DNA of 64,000 bases from DASVHS01 sp038244815 (GCA_038244815.1 JBBRTB010000018.1:30519-94518); one strand, 5' to 3'. Shown: positions 35,840-44,529, numbered from the stretch's first letter. Made by a program: numbers and translations. Notes: generated by a model from the sequence alone, not told the origin.

Positions 35840-35845
35840 TAAAAT
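35840..35845 (+). promoter_or_regulatory. -10 element of the lipoprotein-SPOR gene pair
   Basis: TAAAAT lies 12 nt before ATG 35858, implying a leader of about 5 nt. Confidence 0.45.
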
Positions 35846-35857
35846 AGCGGCGACCCC

Positions 35858-36538
35858 ATGCAAAGACTCATCGCCCCTTTCCTCGCCTTCCTCGTCGTCG
35901 CCTGCGTCACTTCCGGCCCACCCAACCGCCCCAACGAGCGCGAGTGGAACGCCATCCTTGCCGATGACCAGTGGCTGCAGAACCTGCGCGCGGCGCAGAA
36001 GAGCGCTCCTCCCAACGCTACGCGCAAACAGGAGATCGAGCTGGCCCTCGACAACATCCGCAAGATCGAGCCGACCGATCAGGCCTTCACGGACAAGGTC
36101 GGCGAGTACTTCAAACGCACCAGCGATCCCCGGGCCGCCGTCCTGCTCGCCAACGAAAAGATCTTCATCGGCGATCAGTACATGAACGTGCTGTCGCGCT
36201 ACGACAAAGCCATTGCCTCGTATCGCGAGGCGCTGCAGATCGACCCGAACAACCAGGACGCCGCGCAGCGCATCACCCGGGCCGAGCAGCGCCGCTTCGT
36301 CTCCATGAATTCATTCGCGTCGCTGAAAACGGGGATGACCGAACTGGACGTGCGCAAGCTGGTGGGCCTGCCTCGCGAGGACTGGATCAAGCAGGTCGTG
36401 CAGAACGGACGCGCCTACTCGGTGTGGATCTATCCCAAGGCCGACGGCGGAGCCTCGGCCGTCTACTTTGACAACGGAGTGGTCTATCACACAAACTGGA
36501 ACGCGGCGGTTGCCCCACAACCGCAGGCCACACAGTGA
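35858..36538 (+). CDS. TPR-containing lipoprotein
   Basis: This protein has 226 residues with lipoprotein signal MQRLIAPFLAFLVVAC. A helical tetratricopeptide-like region follows (ANEKIFIGDQYMNVLSRYDKAIASYREALQIDPNN). The C-terminal part (SLKTGMTELDVRKLVGLPREDWIKQVVQNGRAYSVWIYPKADGG) resembles the SmpA/BamE-type 'G-M-T-xx-xV-xxxxG-P' fold. A cell-envelope role is likely. It overlaps or abuts the SPOR gene, so the two are probably co-expressed. Confidence 0.8.
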   Translation: MQRLIAPFLAFLVVACVTSGPPNRPNEREWNAILADDQWLQNLRAAQKSAPPNATRKQEIELALDNIRKIEPTDQAFTDKVGEYFKRTSDPRAAVLLANEKIFIGDQYMNVLSRYDKAIASYREALQIDPNNQDAAQRITRAEQRRFVSMNSFASLKTGMTELDVRKLVGLPREDWIKQVVQNGRAYSVWIYPKADGGASAVYFDNGVVYHTNWNAAVAPQPQATQ

Positions 36539-36552
36539 CGGGAGGGCGTGAC

Positions 36553-37161
36553 ATGGCTGAAGATGTTCTGGCCGACGATCAATCTCACTACGAAGTGTCT
36601 CTCACCGCAGGACAGGCCTTTCTCGCCTTCGTCCTGCTGCTGCTCTCGCTGGCCGCGTCCTTTGCCTTCGGCCTGCTCCTCGGACGCGGCGACGACCGCT
36701 TCCTGACCGCGAAGAAGCCGGAAGCCGCCTCGGCGGTCATCGACGAGGCCAGCGCGCCTCCGGTGAAGCCCGCTCAGCGCGACGTCGCCGTCAAGGACGA
36801 CGATTTCAAGCCCCCGGTTGTGACCGAGGAGAAGCAGATCCCGCCGAAACCTGTCCCGCAGAAATCGGTCCCGCCGAAAGCGGTTGCGTCGAACCCGGTC
36901 GCGCCGGCAGTCACGCCGAAGCCTGGGCCCGACGTTCCGCACTTTGCGCAACTTCTCTCAACCTCCGACCAGAAGACGGCCGAAGCGCTGGCCGCGAAAC
37001 TGATCGACGGCGGATTCACGTCGTCGTACGTCGAGCGCAACACGACGGACAAGGGGGAGATGGTGTTTCGCGTGCGCATCCGCTTCCCGTCTGAAGCCGA
37101 GGCGAAGGCGGCCGAGCCGAAACTCAAGGCGTTTTCGAAAGAGGTGTGGATCACGAAGTAG
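36553..37161 (+). CDS. Membrane-anchored SPOR-domain protein
   Basis: This protein has 202 residues. One membrane helix (AFLAFVLLLLSLAASFAFGLLLG) is followed by a Pro/Lys/Val-rich linker. A C-terminal SPOR domain (FAQLLSTSDQKTAEALAAKLIDGGFTSSYVER...) is the type that binds denuded peptidoglycan at division sites. ATG 36553 is preferred to GTG 36535 because GGAGGG lies 7 nt upstream of it. Downstream of the envelope lipoprotein, a role in cell-envelope growth or division is plausible. Confidence 0.85.
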   Translation: MAEDVLADDQSHYEVSLTAGQAFLAFVLLLLSLAASFAFGLLLGRGDDRFLTAKKPEAASAVIDEASAPPVKPAQRDVAVKDDDFKPPVVTEEKQIPPKPVPQKSVPPKAVASNPVAPAVTPKPGPDVPHFAQLLSTSDQKTAEALAAKLIDGGFTSSYVERNTTDKGEMVFRVRIRFPSEAEAKAAEPKLKAFSKEVWITK

Positions 37162-37206
37162 CGGGCAGGCAGGACGGAGCCGCCGGCCCCGCGTCGAGCC
37201 GTGCGC

Positions 37207-37212
37207 TATGAT
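37207..37212 (+). promoter_or_regulatory. -10 element of the LOG-family gene
   Basis: TATGAT lies 11 nt before ATG 37224. Confidence 0.45.
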
Positions 37213-37223
37213 GACCGGCCCCC

Positions 37224-37973
37224 ATGGCCAATCCTCGAAAACCCCAGACGACGACGCCGGAGCTCGAGGCGCTGCGGAGGGCCCAGAGCCCGGCCAAGAA
37301 GCGCTCGTCGCCTGACCCGACCTACATCCTCGACAAGGCCATCTACCAGCTCTGGGAGACGATCAACGACCTCGACCAGATCCAGCCGGAGCGGGTGGAG
37401 CACTATCGTGTCTCGATCTTCGGCAGCTCCCGCATCCGGCGCGGCGATCCCATCTACGACGAGGTGAAGAAGCTCAGCTACGAGCTCGCCCACATGGGGA
37501 TCGACATCGTGACAGGCGGCGGCCCGGGCCTGATGGAAGCGGCCAACTCCGGCGCGGTGGAAGGGCAGATCGAGAGCCATGCCCGCTCGTTCGGACTGGC
37601 CATCCATCTGCCGAGCGAAGAGCAGTCCAACCCGTTCGTCGATAAGGTCTTTCGTCACCGCACGTTCTTCTCGCGCCTCCATCATTTCGTCCGTCTGTCG
37701 TCGGCATTCATCGTGCTGCCGGGCGGGATCGGCACGGCCCTGGAGCTCTTCATGGTCTGGCAGCTTCTCCAGGTCAAGCACATGAAGGAGCACCCGGTGA
37801 TCCTCGTAGGTACAATGTGGACTGGTCTCATCGATTGGATTCGCGAGACGATGGTCGAGCGCGGTCTGGTCAGTCTGCCCGATCTCGACGTCGTGTCGGT
37901 GGTCTCGTCGTCGGAAGAGGCGATCCCGATCATCCGGGCCTCTTACGAACGATACAAAGGGGAAAAGAAGTAA
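37224..37973 (+). CDS. LOG-family protein (nucleoside monophosphate phosphoribohydrolase-like)
   Basis: This protein has 249 residues with the Rossmann-type LOG signature: VSIFGSSRIRRGDPIY, IVTGGGPGLMEAAN and LPGGIGTALELF (PGGxGTxxE). Plant-type members release cytokinin bases from nucleotide precursors. Bacterial long forms hydrolyse purine monophosphates, and older annotations call them lysine decarboxylase. Its stop overlaps the mrp start (TAATG). Confidence 0.9.
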   Translation: MANPRKPQTTTPELEALRRAQSPAKKRSSPDPTYILDKAIYQLWETINDLDQIQPERVEHYRVSIFGSSRIRRGDPIYDEVKKLSYELAHMGIDIVTGGGPGLMEAANSGAVEGQIESHARSFGLAIHLPSEEQSNPFVDKVFRHRTFFSRLHHFVRLSSAFIVLPGGIGTALELFMVWQLLQVKHMKEHPVILVGTMWTGLIDWIRETMVERGLVSLPDLDVVSVVSSSEEAIPIIRASYERYKGEKK

Positions 37974-39076
37974 TGCCGACGTACGAAGAGGTTCTCGACG
38001 CTCTGAAGAAGGTGAAGTTCCCGGGCCTTTCGCGCGACATCGTGTCGTTCGGATTCGTGCACGACCTCAAGGTCGAAGGCGGCGCGGTGTCGCTCACCAT
38101 CCGGTTTCAGACCGAGAACCCCAACGTCGGGCGCCAGCTCGTGGAGAGCTCCGAGGCGGCCGTGCGGGCGGTGCCGGGAGTGAGCGGGGTCAAGGTCGCT
38201 CTCGAGATCGGCTCGCGCCAGACCGCGCCCATGCAGCGCGGCGGCGAGATCCTGGAGAGCGTGAAGTACAAGATCGCGGTGGCCTCGGGGAAGGGCGGCG
38301 TCGGCAAGTCGACGGTCTCGACGAACCTGGCGCTGTCGCTGCGCAAGCTGGGATTCACGGTCGGTCTGCTCGACGCCGACATCTACGGCCCGTCGCAGCA
38401 GATGATGCTCGGCATCAACGGACGGCCGCAGATCGACGAGAGCGACGAGAAGATCATGCCGATGGAAAATCATGGTGTGAAGACGATGTCGCTGGGACTG
38501 ATCACCGACGTCGACACGCCGGTGATCTGGCGCGGCCCGATGGTGATGAAGGCGCTCGACCAGTTTCTGACCGACGTGAAGTGGGGAGAGCTCGACTTCA
38601 TGATCATCGATCTGCCTCCCGGAACCGGCGACGCTCAGCTCACGCTGACGCAGAAGGTGCCGCTGACGGGCGCGGTGATCGTGACCACGCCGCAGGACGT
38701 GGCGCTCATCGACGCGCGCAAGGGCCTGGCCATGTTCCGCAAGGTCAACGTGCCGGTGCTCGGCATCATCGAGAACATGAGCTACTTCATCTGCCGCCAT
38801 TGCGGAGGGCGCGAGGAGATCTTCGGCCACGGCGGCGGCCGGAAAACCGCCGAGATGCTCGGCGTCCCGTTCCTCGGCGAAGTGCCCATCGACCCGAAAG
38901 TGGTCGTGGGAGGCGACTCCGGCCAGCCCATCGTCATGCTCGATCCGTCCTCGCCGGCGGCGCAGGCGTTCACCGAGACCGCGCGCCTGATCGTGCAGCA
39001 GATCAACGACGGGATGGAAGGTCATACCCACGAGCACGGCCACCAACACGATCACGATCACGCCCATACGCACTGA
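37973..39076 (+). CDS. Mrp/ApbC iron-sulfur cluster carrier ATPase
   Basis: This protein has 367 residues. An N-terminal MIP18/DUF59 domain is followed by a ParA/MinD-type ATPase with deviant Walker A GKGGVGKST, DADIYGPSQQ and DLPPGTGDAQ. The cluster-binding pair is in FICRHCGG (CxxC). It delivers Fe-S clusters to apoproteins. The last ~17 residues are a His-rich tail (HTHEHGHQHDHDHAHTH), which may bind Ni, Zn or Fe and is unusual for this family. It starts at the LOG stop codon. Confidence 0.95.
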   Translation: MPTYEEVLDALKKVKFPGLSRDIVSFGFVHDLKVEGGAVSLTIRFQTENPNVGRQLVESSEAAVRAVPGVSGVKVALEIGSRQTAPMQRGGEILESVKYKIAVASGKGGVGKSTVSTNLALSLRKLGFTVGLLDADIYGPSQQMMLGINGRPQIDESDEKIMPMENHGVKTMSLGLITDVDTPVIWRGPMVMKALDQFLTDVKWGELDFMIIDLPPGTGDAQLTLTQKVPLTGAVIVTTPQDVALIDARKGLAMFRKVNVPVLGIIENMSYFICRHCGGREEIFGHGGGRKTAEMLGVPFLGEVPIDPKVVVGGDSGQPIVMLDPSSPAAQAFTETARLIVQQINDGMEGHTHEHGHQHDHDHAHTH

Positions 39077-39082
39077 GTCGAT

Positions 39083-39946
39083 GTGAGCAGCGCTCTCGCG
39101 GCCAGCCAGAACCCCCCGTCGGAGAAGCGGCTCGCCGCCGCGCTGGAACATCGCTTCTATCTGCGCGCGCACATGGCGGCGATGCTCATCGCCACGCTGC
39201 TGGCCGGGCTGGCCACGACCCGCCTGCTGGCCGCGGCCGGCATCAACGTCTTCGCCGTCCGCTACGGAGTGTCTGTCATCGTCGCCTACGCCGTGTTCAT
39301 CAGCAGCGTGAAGTTGTGGCTCGGGTACATCGCCATCTGCGCGGCGGCAGCGAAGCGCAGGGCGGCATCGAAGGGCGGCGACGGCTGGTTCGACTGCTTC
39401 GACTTTACAAGCAGCGGCTCATCGAGCTGGAGCGGATCGTCCTCCTCGGGTGGCTCGTCGCTCTCCGAAGGGGGCGGCAAGTTCGGCGGCGGCGGCGCGA
39501 GCGGAAGCTGGGGGAGCGCGTCGCCACGGACGAACATCGCCGCCGCGGCGCTCCCGCCGCAGCGCGCATCGAAAGGCGGCTCCAGCTCTTCGAGCTCGAA
39601 AAAGAACTCGAGCGGCGGCGGAGACGGTGACTTTGGCGAGCTCATCCTGGTCGTGCTGATCATCGCGCTCGTCGTGGCTGTGATCGCGTCGTTCGCCTGG
39701 ATGATCTGGGCCGCGCCGACGATCCTCAGCGAGGCCGCGTTCAACGCCGTGCTGGCCGGCGCGCTGGCGAAGCATGCCCATCAGGCCACGCGCGGAAGCT
39801 GGGTCGGCAGCGTGATGAAAAAGACGATGATTCCGTTCGCGCTCATCCTGACCTTTGCCATTCTGGTGGGCTGGTGGGCCCAGAAGGTCTGCCCGGAAGC
39901 GCACCGGCTCAGCGAGGCCGTGCACTGCGCGCACCCGGCCCTCTGA
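39083..39946 (+). CDS. Membrane protein with Gly/Ser-rich low-complexity loop
   Basis: This protein has 287 residues, starting at GTG 39083 just after mrp. Two helices near the N-terminus (MAAMLIATLLAGLATTRLL, YGVSVIVAYAVFISSVKLWLG) and two near the C-terminus (ILVVLIIALVVAVIASFAWMI, TMIPFALILTFAILVGWWA) surround a disordered loop rich in Ser and Gly, about residues 110-185. No family is recognised. Confidence 0.75.
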   Translation: MSSALAASQNPPSEKRLAAALEHRFYLRAHMAAMLIATLLAGLATTRLLAAAGINVFAVRYGVSVIVAYAVFISSVKLWLGYIAICAAAAKRRAASKGGDGWFDCFDFTSSGSSSWSGSSSSGGSSLSEGGGKFGGGGASGSWGSASPRTNIAAAALPPQRASKGGSSSSSSKKNSSGGGDGDFGELILVVLIIALVVAVIASFAWMIWAAPTILSEAAFNAVLAGALAKHAHQATRGSWVGSVMKKTMIPFALILTFAILVGWWAQKVCPEAHRLSEAVHCAHPAL

Positions 39947-39981
39947 ACAATCGTGCACCCCTCTGATATCTTTCAGCAGTC

Positions 39982-40674
39982 ATGATGAACAAGGTCGTCG
40001 CTTCCGCGGACGAAGCGGTGAAAGACATCGCCAATGGTGCGACGCTCGTCGTCGGCGGATTCGGGCTCTGCGGGATCCCGGAGAACCTCATCCAGGCGCT
40101 GGTCAAGCGCGGCGTCAAGGATCTGACCTGCGTCTCGAACAACGCCGGCGTCGACGACTGGGGTCTCGGACTTCTGCTGCAGACGAAGCAGATCAGGAAG
40201 ATGGTCTCGTCCTACGTCGGCGAGAACTCCGAGTTCGAGCGGCAGTTCCTGGCCGGCGAGCTGGAGGTTGAGTTCGTTCCGCAGGGAACGCTCGCCGAGC
40301 GCATGCGCACGGGAGGCGCTGGCATCCCGGCCTTCTTCACGCCCGCCGGCTACGGAACGATCATCGCCGACGGCAAGGAGACGCGCGAGTTCGACGGCCG
40401 CATGTACGTGATGGAGCGCGGCATCCTCGGCGACTTCTCGCTCGTGGCTGCTCATCGCGCCGACCGCTTCGGCAATCTCGTCTATCGCAAGACCGCCCGC
40501 AACTTCAATCCGATGGCTGCGACCGCGGGGAGGATCTGTATCGCCGAGGTGGAGGAGCTCGTCGAGCCGGGCGAGATCAACCCCGATCACGTGCACACCC
40601 CCGGCATCTTCGTGCACCGCGTCGTCGTGGCCAGGCGCGAGAAACGGATCGAGCAGCGGACGGTGAGGAAATGA
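39982..40674 (+). CDS. Succinyl-CoA:3-ketoacid CoA-transferase subunit A
   Basis: This protein has 230 residues. The glycine loop VVGGFGLCGIPENLI and the segments SNNAGVDDWGLGLLL, YVGENSEFERQ and MERGILGDFSLVAAHRAD identify the SCOT A subunit. With subunit B it moves CoA between succinyl-CoA and acetoacetate in ketone-body and short-chain acid use. The methylmalonyl-CoA mutase at 25245 would feed succinyl-CoA. A 62-bp inverted repeat lies between A and B. Confidence 0.94.
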   Translation: MMNKVVASADEAVKDIANGATLVVGGFGLCGIPENLIQALVKRGVKDLTCVSNNAGVDDWGLGLLLQTKQIRKMVSSYVGENSEFERQFLAGELEVEFVPQGTLAERMRTGGAGIPAFFTPAGYGTIIADGKETREFDGRMYVMERGILGDFSLVAAHRADRFGNLVYRKTARNFNPMAATAGRICIAEVEELVEPGEINPDHVHTPGIFVHRVVVARREKRIEQRTVRK

Positions 40675-40680
40675 GGCTGG

Positions 40681-40742
40681 TCTCGGGCCACAGGCCTCGG
40701 GCCTCGGTCGTTCATGAGGGCGGCGGGCCCGAGGCCCGAGGA
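40681..40742. repeat. Inverted GGCCTCG arrays between the two CoA-transferase genes
   Basis: GGCCTCG units at 40692-40707 face CGAGGCC-type units at 40723-40742. In the operon transcript these would form a stem directly before the subunit B start. Confidence 0.8.
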
Positions 40743-40750
40743 CTAGCGAC

Positions 40751-41407
40751 ATGCCCCTGACACGCGAACAGATCGTCCGCCGCGCCGCGCAGGAATTGCG
40801 CGATGGTTACTACGTCAACCTCGGTATCGGGATGCCCACGCTCGTCGCGAACATGATCCCCGAGGGGATGGAGGTCATCCTGCAGTCGGAGAACGGGATC
40901 CTGGGGCTGGGACCGTTTCCGCTCGACAGCGAGGTCGACGCCGATCTCATCAATGCCGGCAAGCAGACGGTGACTGTGCTTCCGGGCGCGGCGTTTTTCT
41001 CGAGCGCGGACTCCTTCGCCATGATCCGCGGAGGCAAGGTCGATCTCTCGATTCTCGGGGCGATGCAGGTCTCGGCCGCGGGCGACATCGCCAACTGGAT
41101 GGTGCCCGGCGCGATGGTGAAAGGGATGGGCGGGGCGATGGATCTCGTCGCCGGCGCCAAACGGCTCATCGTGACGATGGAACACGTCACGAAAAAAGGG
41201 GAGAAGAAGATTCTCGACAAGTGCACGCTGCCTCTGACGGGCGTCGGCTGCGTCGACCGCATCATCACCGACTACTGCGTGCTCGACGTGACGCCGAAGG
41301 GTCTCGAGCTGGTGGAGCTCGCTCCCGGCGTGACGCGCGAAGACGTGCAGAAGATCACGGGACCGAAGCTGACCGCCGCCACGAACGTGAAGACGATCGA
41401 AGCGTGA
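40751..41407 (+). CDS. Succinyl-CoA:3-ketoacid CoA-transferase subunit B
   Basis: This protein has 218 residues. The catalytic glutamate lies in LQSENGILG. VNLGIGMPTLVANMI, GGKVDLSILGAMQVSAAGDIANWM and DRIITDYCVLDV are typical of subunit B. It forms the active A2B2 enzyme with the product of 39982. ATG 40751 lies 8 nt after the repeat hairpin and no clear Shine-Dalgarno is visible, so expression relative to subunit A may be altered. Confidence 0.95.
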   Translation: MPLTREQIVRRAAQELRDGYYVNLGIGMPTLVANMIPEGMEVILQSENGILGLGPFPLDSEVDADLINAGKQTVTVLPGAAFFSSADSFAMIRGGKVDLSILGAMQVSAAGDIANWMVPGAMVKGMGGAMDLVAGAKRLIVTMEHVTKKGEKKILDKCTLPLTGVGCVDRIITDYCVLDVTPKGLELVELAPGVTREDVQKITGPKLTAATNVKTIEA

Positions 41408-41465
41408 GGAGTCATGGCATCGACGGGAACGAACAGCAGGATCTGCTACTGAATCCCGTCTGTCA

Positions 41466-41494
41466 TTGCGTTAGCAAGTACTTGGAGTTATAAA
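41466..41494 (+). promoter_or_regulatory. Promoter giving a predicted leaderless mRNA
   Basis: TTGCGT (41466-41471) and TATAAA (41489-41494) are spaced exactly 17 bp apart. ATG 41501 follows the -10 by 6 nt, so transcription would begin at the start codon itself. Confidence 0.65.
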
Positions 41495-41500
41495 GTATTC

Positions 41501-41884
41501 ATGCACACCATCAAGCGCACCGTCGCCGCCACGGAACTTCTGCTCATCTTCCCGGCCGCTCTGTTTATGACGGCACTGTTCGTACGGAACCTGCAGCCGC
41601 GGCAGTACGAACCCGCCCGGAGCGCCCAGCAAATCGTCATGTGGTACGCCGCGCGGCCTCATCTGGGTCTATGGGTGCTGCTCATCGCGCTGCCGCTGGC
41701 GGTGCTGGGGACGGGATGCCTCACGCTGCTGCGTGCCTGGAGGGAAGACCCCGATCTGCGGCAGGTCGCGCGGCAGACGCTCGCGGTGGTGCGCGCGCAC
41801 CTGGCGTTGCTTCTCATCGCTGCGACGACGTTGATGGCGGGAGGCATCCTGGCGATCGTGGCCCTTCACGTCGTGACGGACTGA
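41501..41884 (+). CDS. Small integral membrane protein
   Basis: This protein has 127 residues with three predicted membrane helices (TELLLIFPAALFMTALFV, LWVLLIALPLAVLGTGCLTLL, LALLLIAATTLMAGGILAIVAL). The middle loop is basic (RAWREDPDLRQVARQ). No recognised family. It has its own promoter with no leader. Confidence 0.75.
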   Translation: MHTIKRTVAATELLLIFPAALFMTALFVRNLQPRQYEPARSAQQIVMWYAARPHLGLWVLLIALPLAVLGTGCLTLLRAWREDPDLRQVARQTLAVVRAHLALLLIAATTLMAGGILAIVALHVVTD

Positions 41885-41930
41885 GAAGGCTCGCTCGTCG
41901 AGGGGTGTGATTTCTGCAAGGACTTCTGGC

Positions 41931-42824
41931 GTGAAACGCTCTTCGATTCTCGTCTCCGTCGTCCTCTTCCTGCTTTTCTCCGTCTCGTCGTGCAGACGAA
42001 CGCCGGCTCCGGCTCCGAGCGCGAAGGCAGAATCGACGGCTCCGCCGGTCGTGCCGCCGGCCGACACTGTCGCGACGAAACCTCCGGTCACGCCGGTGCT
42101 CACGCCAAGCGAGGTCGTGCAGGAATTCGGCAGACGGATGAAGCTGGTGTCGACGTCGGCGCCGGCCGGGATCGTGGCCCAGGCGATGCGCGAGCACTAC
42201 GCCGGTCTCGTCGATCCGCACCTGCTCGACACCTGGACCGCTTCTCCCGCTCAGGCTCCCGGGCGTCAGGTCTCGAGCCCGTGGCCCGACAGGATCGACG
42301 TCGTGTCGTCCTCGATTTCCGGTACCGACGCCAGAGCAGAGGGAACGGTCATCGAAGCGACGAGCGCGGGCGAGAGCGCGCGCGTTCCCATCGAAGTCCG
42401 CCTCCGGCGCTCGGGCGGCACGTGGCTCATCACCGGCTACCGGACCGTCGCGAAGAGCGACGACGCGCAGGCAGCCGTCGCCGTCGTCCACGATTACTAC
42501 GATGCCATCGCATCGCACGACTTCGAGCGCGCGTACGGGTACTGGGGGAGCTCCGGGCCGCCGGGCCAGACGCCCGAGAGATTCGCGGCGGGATTCAACG
42601 GCACCGCCTCGGTCCGGGTGACGACGGGCACGCCGTCGCGCGTCGAGCCCGCCGCGGGATCGCGCTATGTCGACGTGCCGGTGACGATCCTGTCGACGAC
42701 CAAGACAGGAGAGATGCAGCGCTTCGAGGGAACCTATACATTGCGACGGACCGTCGTCGACGGCGCGCCGGCGTCCGAGCGCAACTGGCACCTCTATCGC
42801 GCATCTATCCGTCGCGTTTCGTGA
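41931..42824 (+). CDS. Lipoprotein with two NTF2-like domains (putative)
   Basis: Starting at GTG 41931 (AAGGA ribosome-binding site 8 nt upstream) gives 297 residues with lipoprotein signal MKRSSILVSVVLFLLFSVSSC. A Pro/Ala-rich linker follows. The rest has two similar stretches: FGRRMKLVSTSAPAGIVAQAMREHYAGL... and AVVHDYYDAIASHDFERAYGYWG. The second is typical of NTF2/SnoaL-like folds. A periplasmic binding or scaffold role is possible; no catalytic residues can be named. Confidence 0.75.
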   Translation: MKRSSILVSVVLFLLFSVSSCRRTPAPAPSAKAESTAPPVVPPADTVATKPPVTPVLTPSEVVQEFGRRMKLVSTSAPAGIVAQAMREHYAGLVDPHLLDTWTASPAQAPGRQVSSPWPDRIDVVSSSISGTDARAEGTVIEATSAGESARVPIEVRLRRSGGTWLITGYRTVAKSDDAQAAVAVVHDYYDAIASHDFERAYGYWGSSGPPGQTPERFAAGFNGTASVRVTTGTPSRVEPAAGSRYVDVPVTILSTTKTGEMQRFEGTYTLRRTVVDGAPASERNWHLYRASIRRVS

Positions 42825-42842
42825 GCCACTGACGGGGAAAGA

Positions 42843-43742
42843 CTACGCAGCGTCCAAAGCGCCGAGAAGATCCAGCCGCGCTTTCGGAGAGACCGCGGCG
42901 AGAACGGTCTCGGTTGCGGCGCGCTGACTGATCGCTGCACCTTTCATTTCCACGAGCACGACGCGATCGATCGTCGAGAAGTCGCCCCCCGCAAACACGA
43001 CATGGACAAGTGCGGCCTGAAGAGGCGAGAGGCTGGGGTTGAATGCGGCGTTTTCCAGATACGAGCCGGCAAATACGCGCCCCGGTCCCATGGTGACCGC
43101 GCAGCCGGAACGCGACTTCGTGTGCGGCGCATATGCCCTGGAAGCAGCGTCCAGCGCCGCCCGCGCCACGTCGTCGTCCTGCTCTGAGGTGAACCGCAAC
43201 GCTGCCGGCGTTCTGCTCATCATGCCTGCGGTGATGCCGAGGTCCTGTGGGCCAAACGACGCAGGCAACAGAGTGTCGAGCGTATGGACGGGCTGCCCGT
43301 CGACAAGGATCCGGATTGACGATCGGTCCGTGATCTCGTTGAGAAACTGGCGGCAGTGGCCGCACGGCGCCGCAGTCACGGCAATGGCCGTGATTCCGCG
43401 TTCCCGGTTTCCGAACGCATTGGCGACGGCCGACTGCTCGGCGTGAACGCTCTGATTCAGCGCGTTCCCTCCGAACTCGAGGTTGGCGCCGAGGTACAGC
43501 GATCCGCTGGCGCCAAGGGCGACCGCGCCTACGTAAAAATTCGAGATCGGCGCCCGGGCATAGCGCCGCGCGATCGGGAGAACGCGGGTCATCAGTCGAT
43601 CGACCGTCGTCTCCTCCGCCCGCGCCAGGGTGGTGACTTCGTCGGGAGAGATGCGTCCGGTTGGTGCCGTTCCCAGAAGCCGCCGGCTCAGGATGACGCG
43701 GGACGCTTCGGACCAGCCTTCGAGTGATTCGTCGAGGGGCAC
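42843..43742 (-). CDS. cdd: Cytidine deaminase, two-domain dimeric type
   Basis: Deaminates cytidine and deoxycytidine for pyrimidine salvage. At 299 residues it has the E. coli-like layout. The catalytic N-terminal domain has the Glu in NQSVHAEQSAV and zinc cysteines in APCGHCRQFLNE. The C-terminal domain is a degenerate copy (SGCAVTMGPGRVFAGSYLENAAFNPSL) without zinc ligands. SNFYVGAVALG corresponds to the substrate-binding SxFxVGA box. It is alone in its direction and independent of the Fcy1-type enzyme at 24747. Confidence 0.92.
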   Translation of the reverse strand: MPLDESLEGWSEASRVILSRRLLGTAPTGRISPDEVTTLARAEETTVDRLMTRVLPIARRYARAPISNFYVGAVALGASGSLYLGANLEFGGNALNQSVHAEQSAVANAFGNRERGITAIAVTAAPCGHCRQFLNEITDRSSIRILVDGQPVHTLDTLLPASFGPQDLGITAGMMSRTPAALRFTSEQDDDVARAALDAASRAYAPHTKSRSGCAVTMGPGRVFAGSYLENAAFNPSLSPLQAALVHVVFAGGDFSTIDRVVLVEMKGAAISQRAATETVLAAVSPKARLDLLGALDAA

Positions 43743-43946
43743 AGTGGACTCCTGTCGGATGGCAGCAGCAGCGGACGACCGGGCCGGAAACGCGCCCGCG
43801 ATCTACGAACTCTCCGAAGCGATGACATCACACCACTGCTGCTTTCACAAACGGTTCGGCTGATCGAGACGGGAGCGGGCACGGTTCACGAACCGATGCC
43901 TCATGCAACGAACCAATGTCTCGAAGGAAAGAGGACGCCGTCCCGC

Positions 43947-44198
43947 TCAGGCTCGCTTGATTACGCGCAGCAGGAAGATCAGCACGAGCGCGCCGACGAA
44001 TGCCGTGATGATCGCTCCGATCAGACCTCCGGCCGCAATCCCCATCAGGCTGAACAGCCACCCGCCGAGGAACGCGCCGATGACGCCGACGATCATGTCG
44101 CCGACGATGCCGTAGCCGCCACCCTTCATCACCTGGCCCGCCAGCCAGCCCGCAATCAAGCCGATCAGTAGAAACCAAACCAACGCAGAAACGGTCAT
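43947..44198 (-). CDS. GlsB/YeaQ/YmgE-family small membrane protein
   Basis: This protein has 83 residues with three hydrophobic helices and the Gly-rich pattern IGLIAGWLAGQVMKGGGYGIVGDMIVGVIGAFLGGWL, as in the transglycosylase-associated family (PF04226). Members are often stress-induced; their mechanism is not known. The 204 bp between it and cdd hold no gene I can support. Confidence 0.93.
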   Translation of the reverse strand: MTVSALVWFLLIGLIAGWLAGQVMKGGGYGIVGDMIVGVIGAFLGGWLFSLMGIAAGGLIGAIITAFVGALVLIFLLRVIKRA

Positions 44199-44529
44199 AG
44201 TCGCTCTCCTTGTCTGAGTGGGCTCTGCGATTTCGATGCCCGCGCCCGCCTCGGTGCCAGGAACGCCGGGCGGCTGGCGAAGAGACGTAGACTCGATTCG
44301 TGGTGAGACGCTTCTGTGCTGCCGCTCTTCTGTCGCTGTTGTCCGTGCGATGCGCGACCGTGGCGCACGGTCGCGGTCAGCGCATCCATGTGACCTTCAG
44401 CACCGGCCGGCGCATCGGTCCGCGTTGCCTGCGGAACGGCGCCACGTGACGCCGGCGGGACGGCTGCCGGATTTCTGATCGACCACGCCACCGGGGCGTC
44501 CTGGAGACAGGTGCCGGAGCGAATCGACG
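44199..44529. other. Intergenic region, mostly non-coding
   Basis: This 331-bp gap holds one candidate short secreted peptide (44300-44449) and a 9-bp inverted repeat GCGACCGTG/CACGGTCGC inside it. A minus-strand open frame across the region (44195-44665) has biased, Arg/Ser-rich sequence and overlaps lspA, so I do not call it. Confidence 0.5.
44300..44449 (+). CDS. Candidate small secreted peptide (49 aa)
   Basis: The frame starts at GTG 44300 or 44303. The N-terminus is signal-like (MVRRFCAAALLSLLSV) and is followed by a short basic tail ending in CLRNGAT. A -10-like TAGACT (44288-44293) ends 6 nt before the start, the same spacing as other leaderless genes here. It may be the remnant of a longer gene. 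No family is recognised. Confidence 0.3.
   Translation: MVRRFCAAALLSLLSVRCATVAHGRGQRIHVTFSTGRRIGPRCLRNGAT

Noticed and set aside
41414..41452. Twelve-codon frame after the CoA-transferase B gene
   Set aside because: Too short, no promoter or conserved feature to support it.
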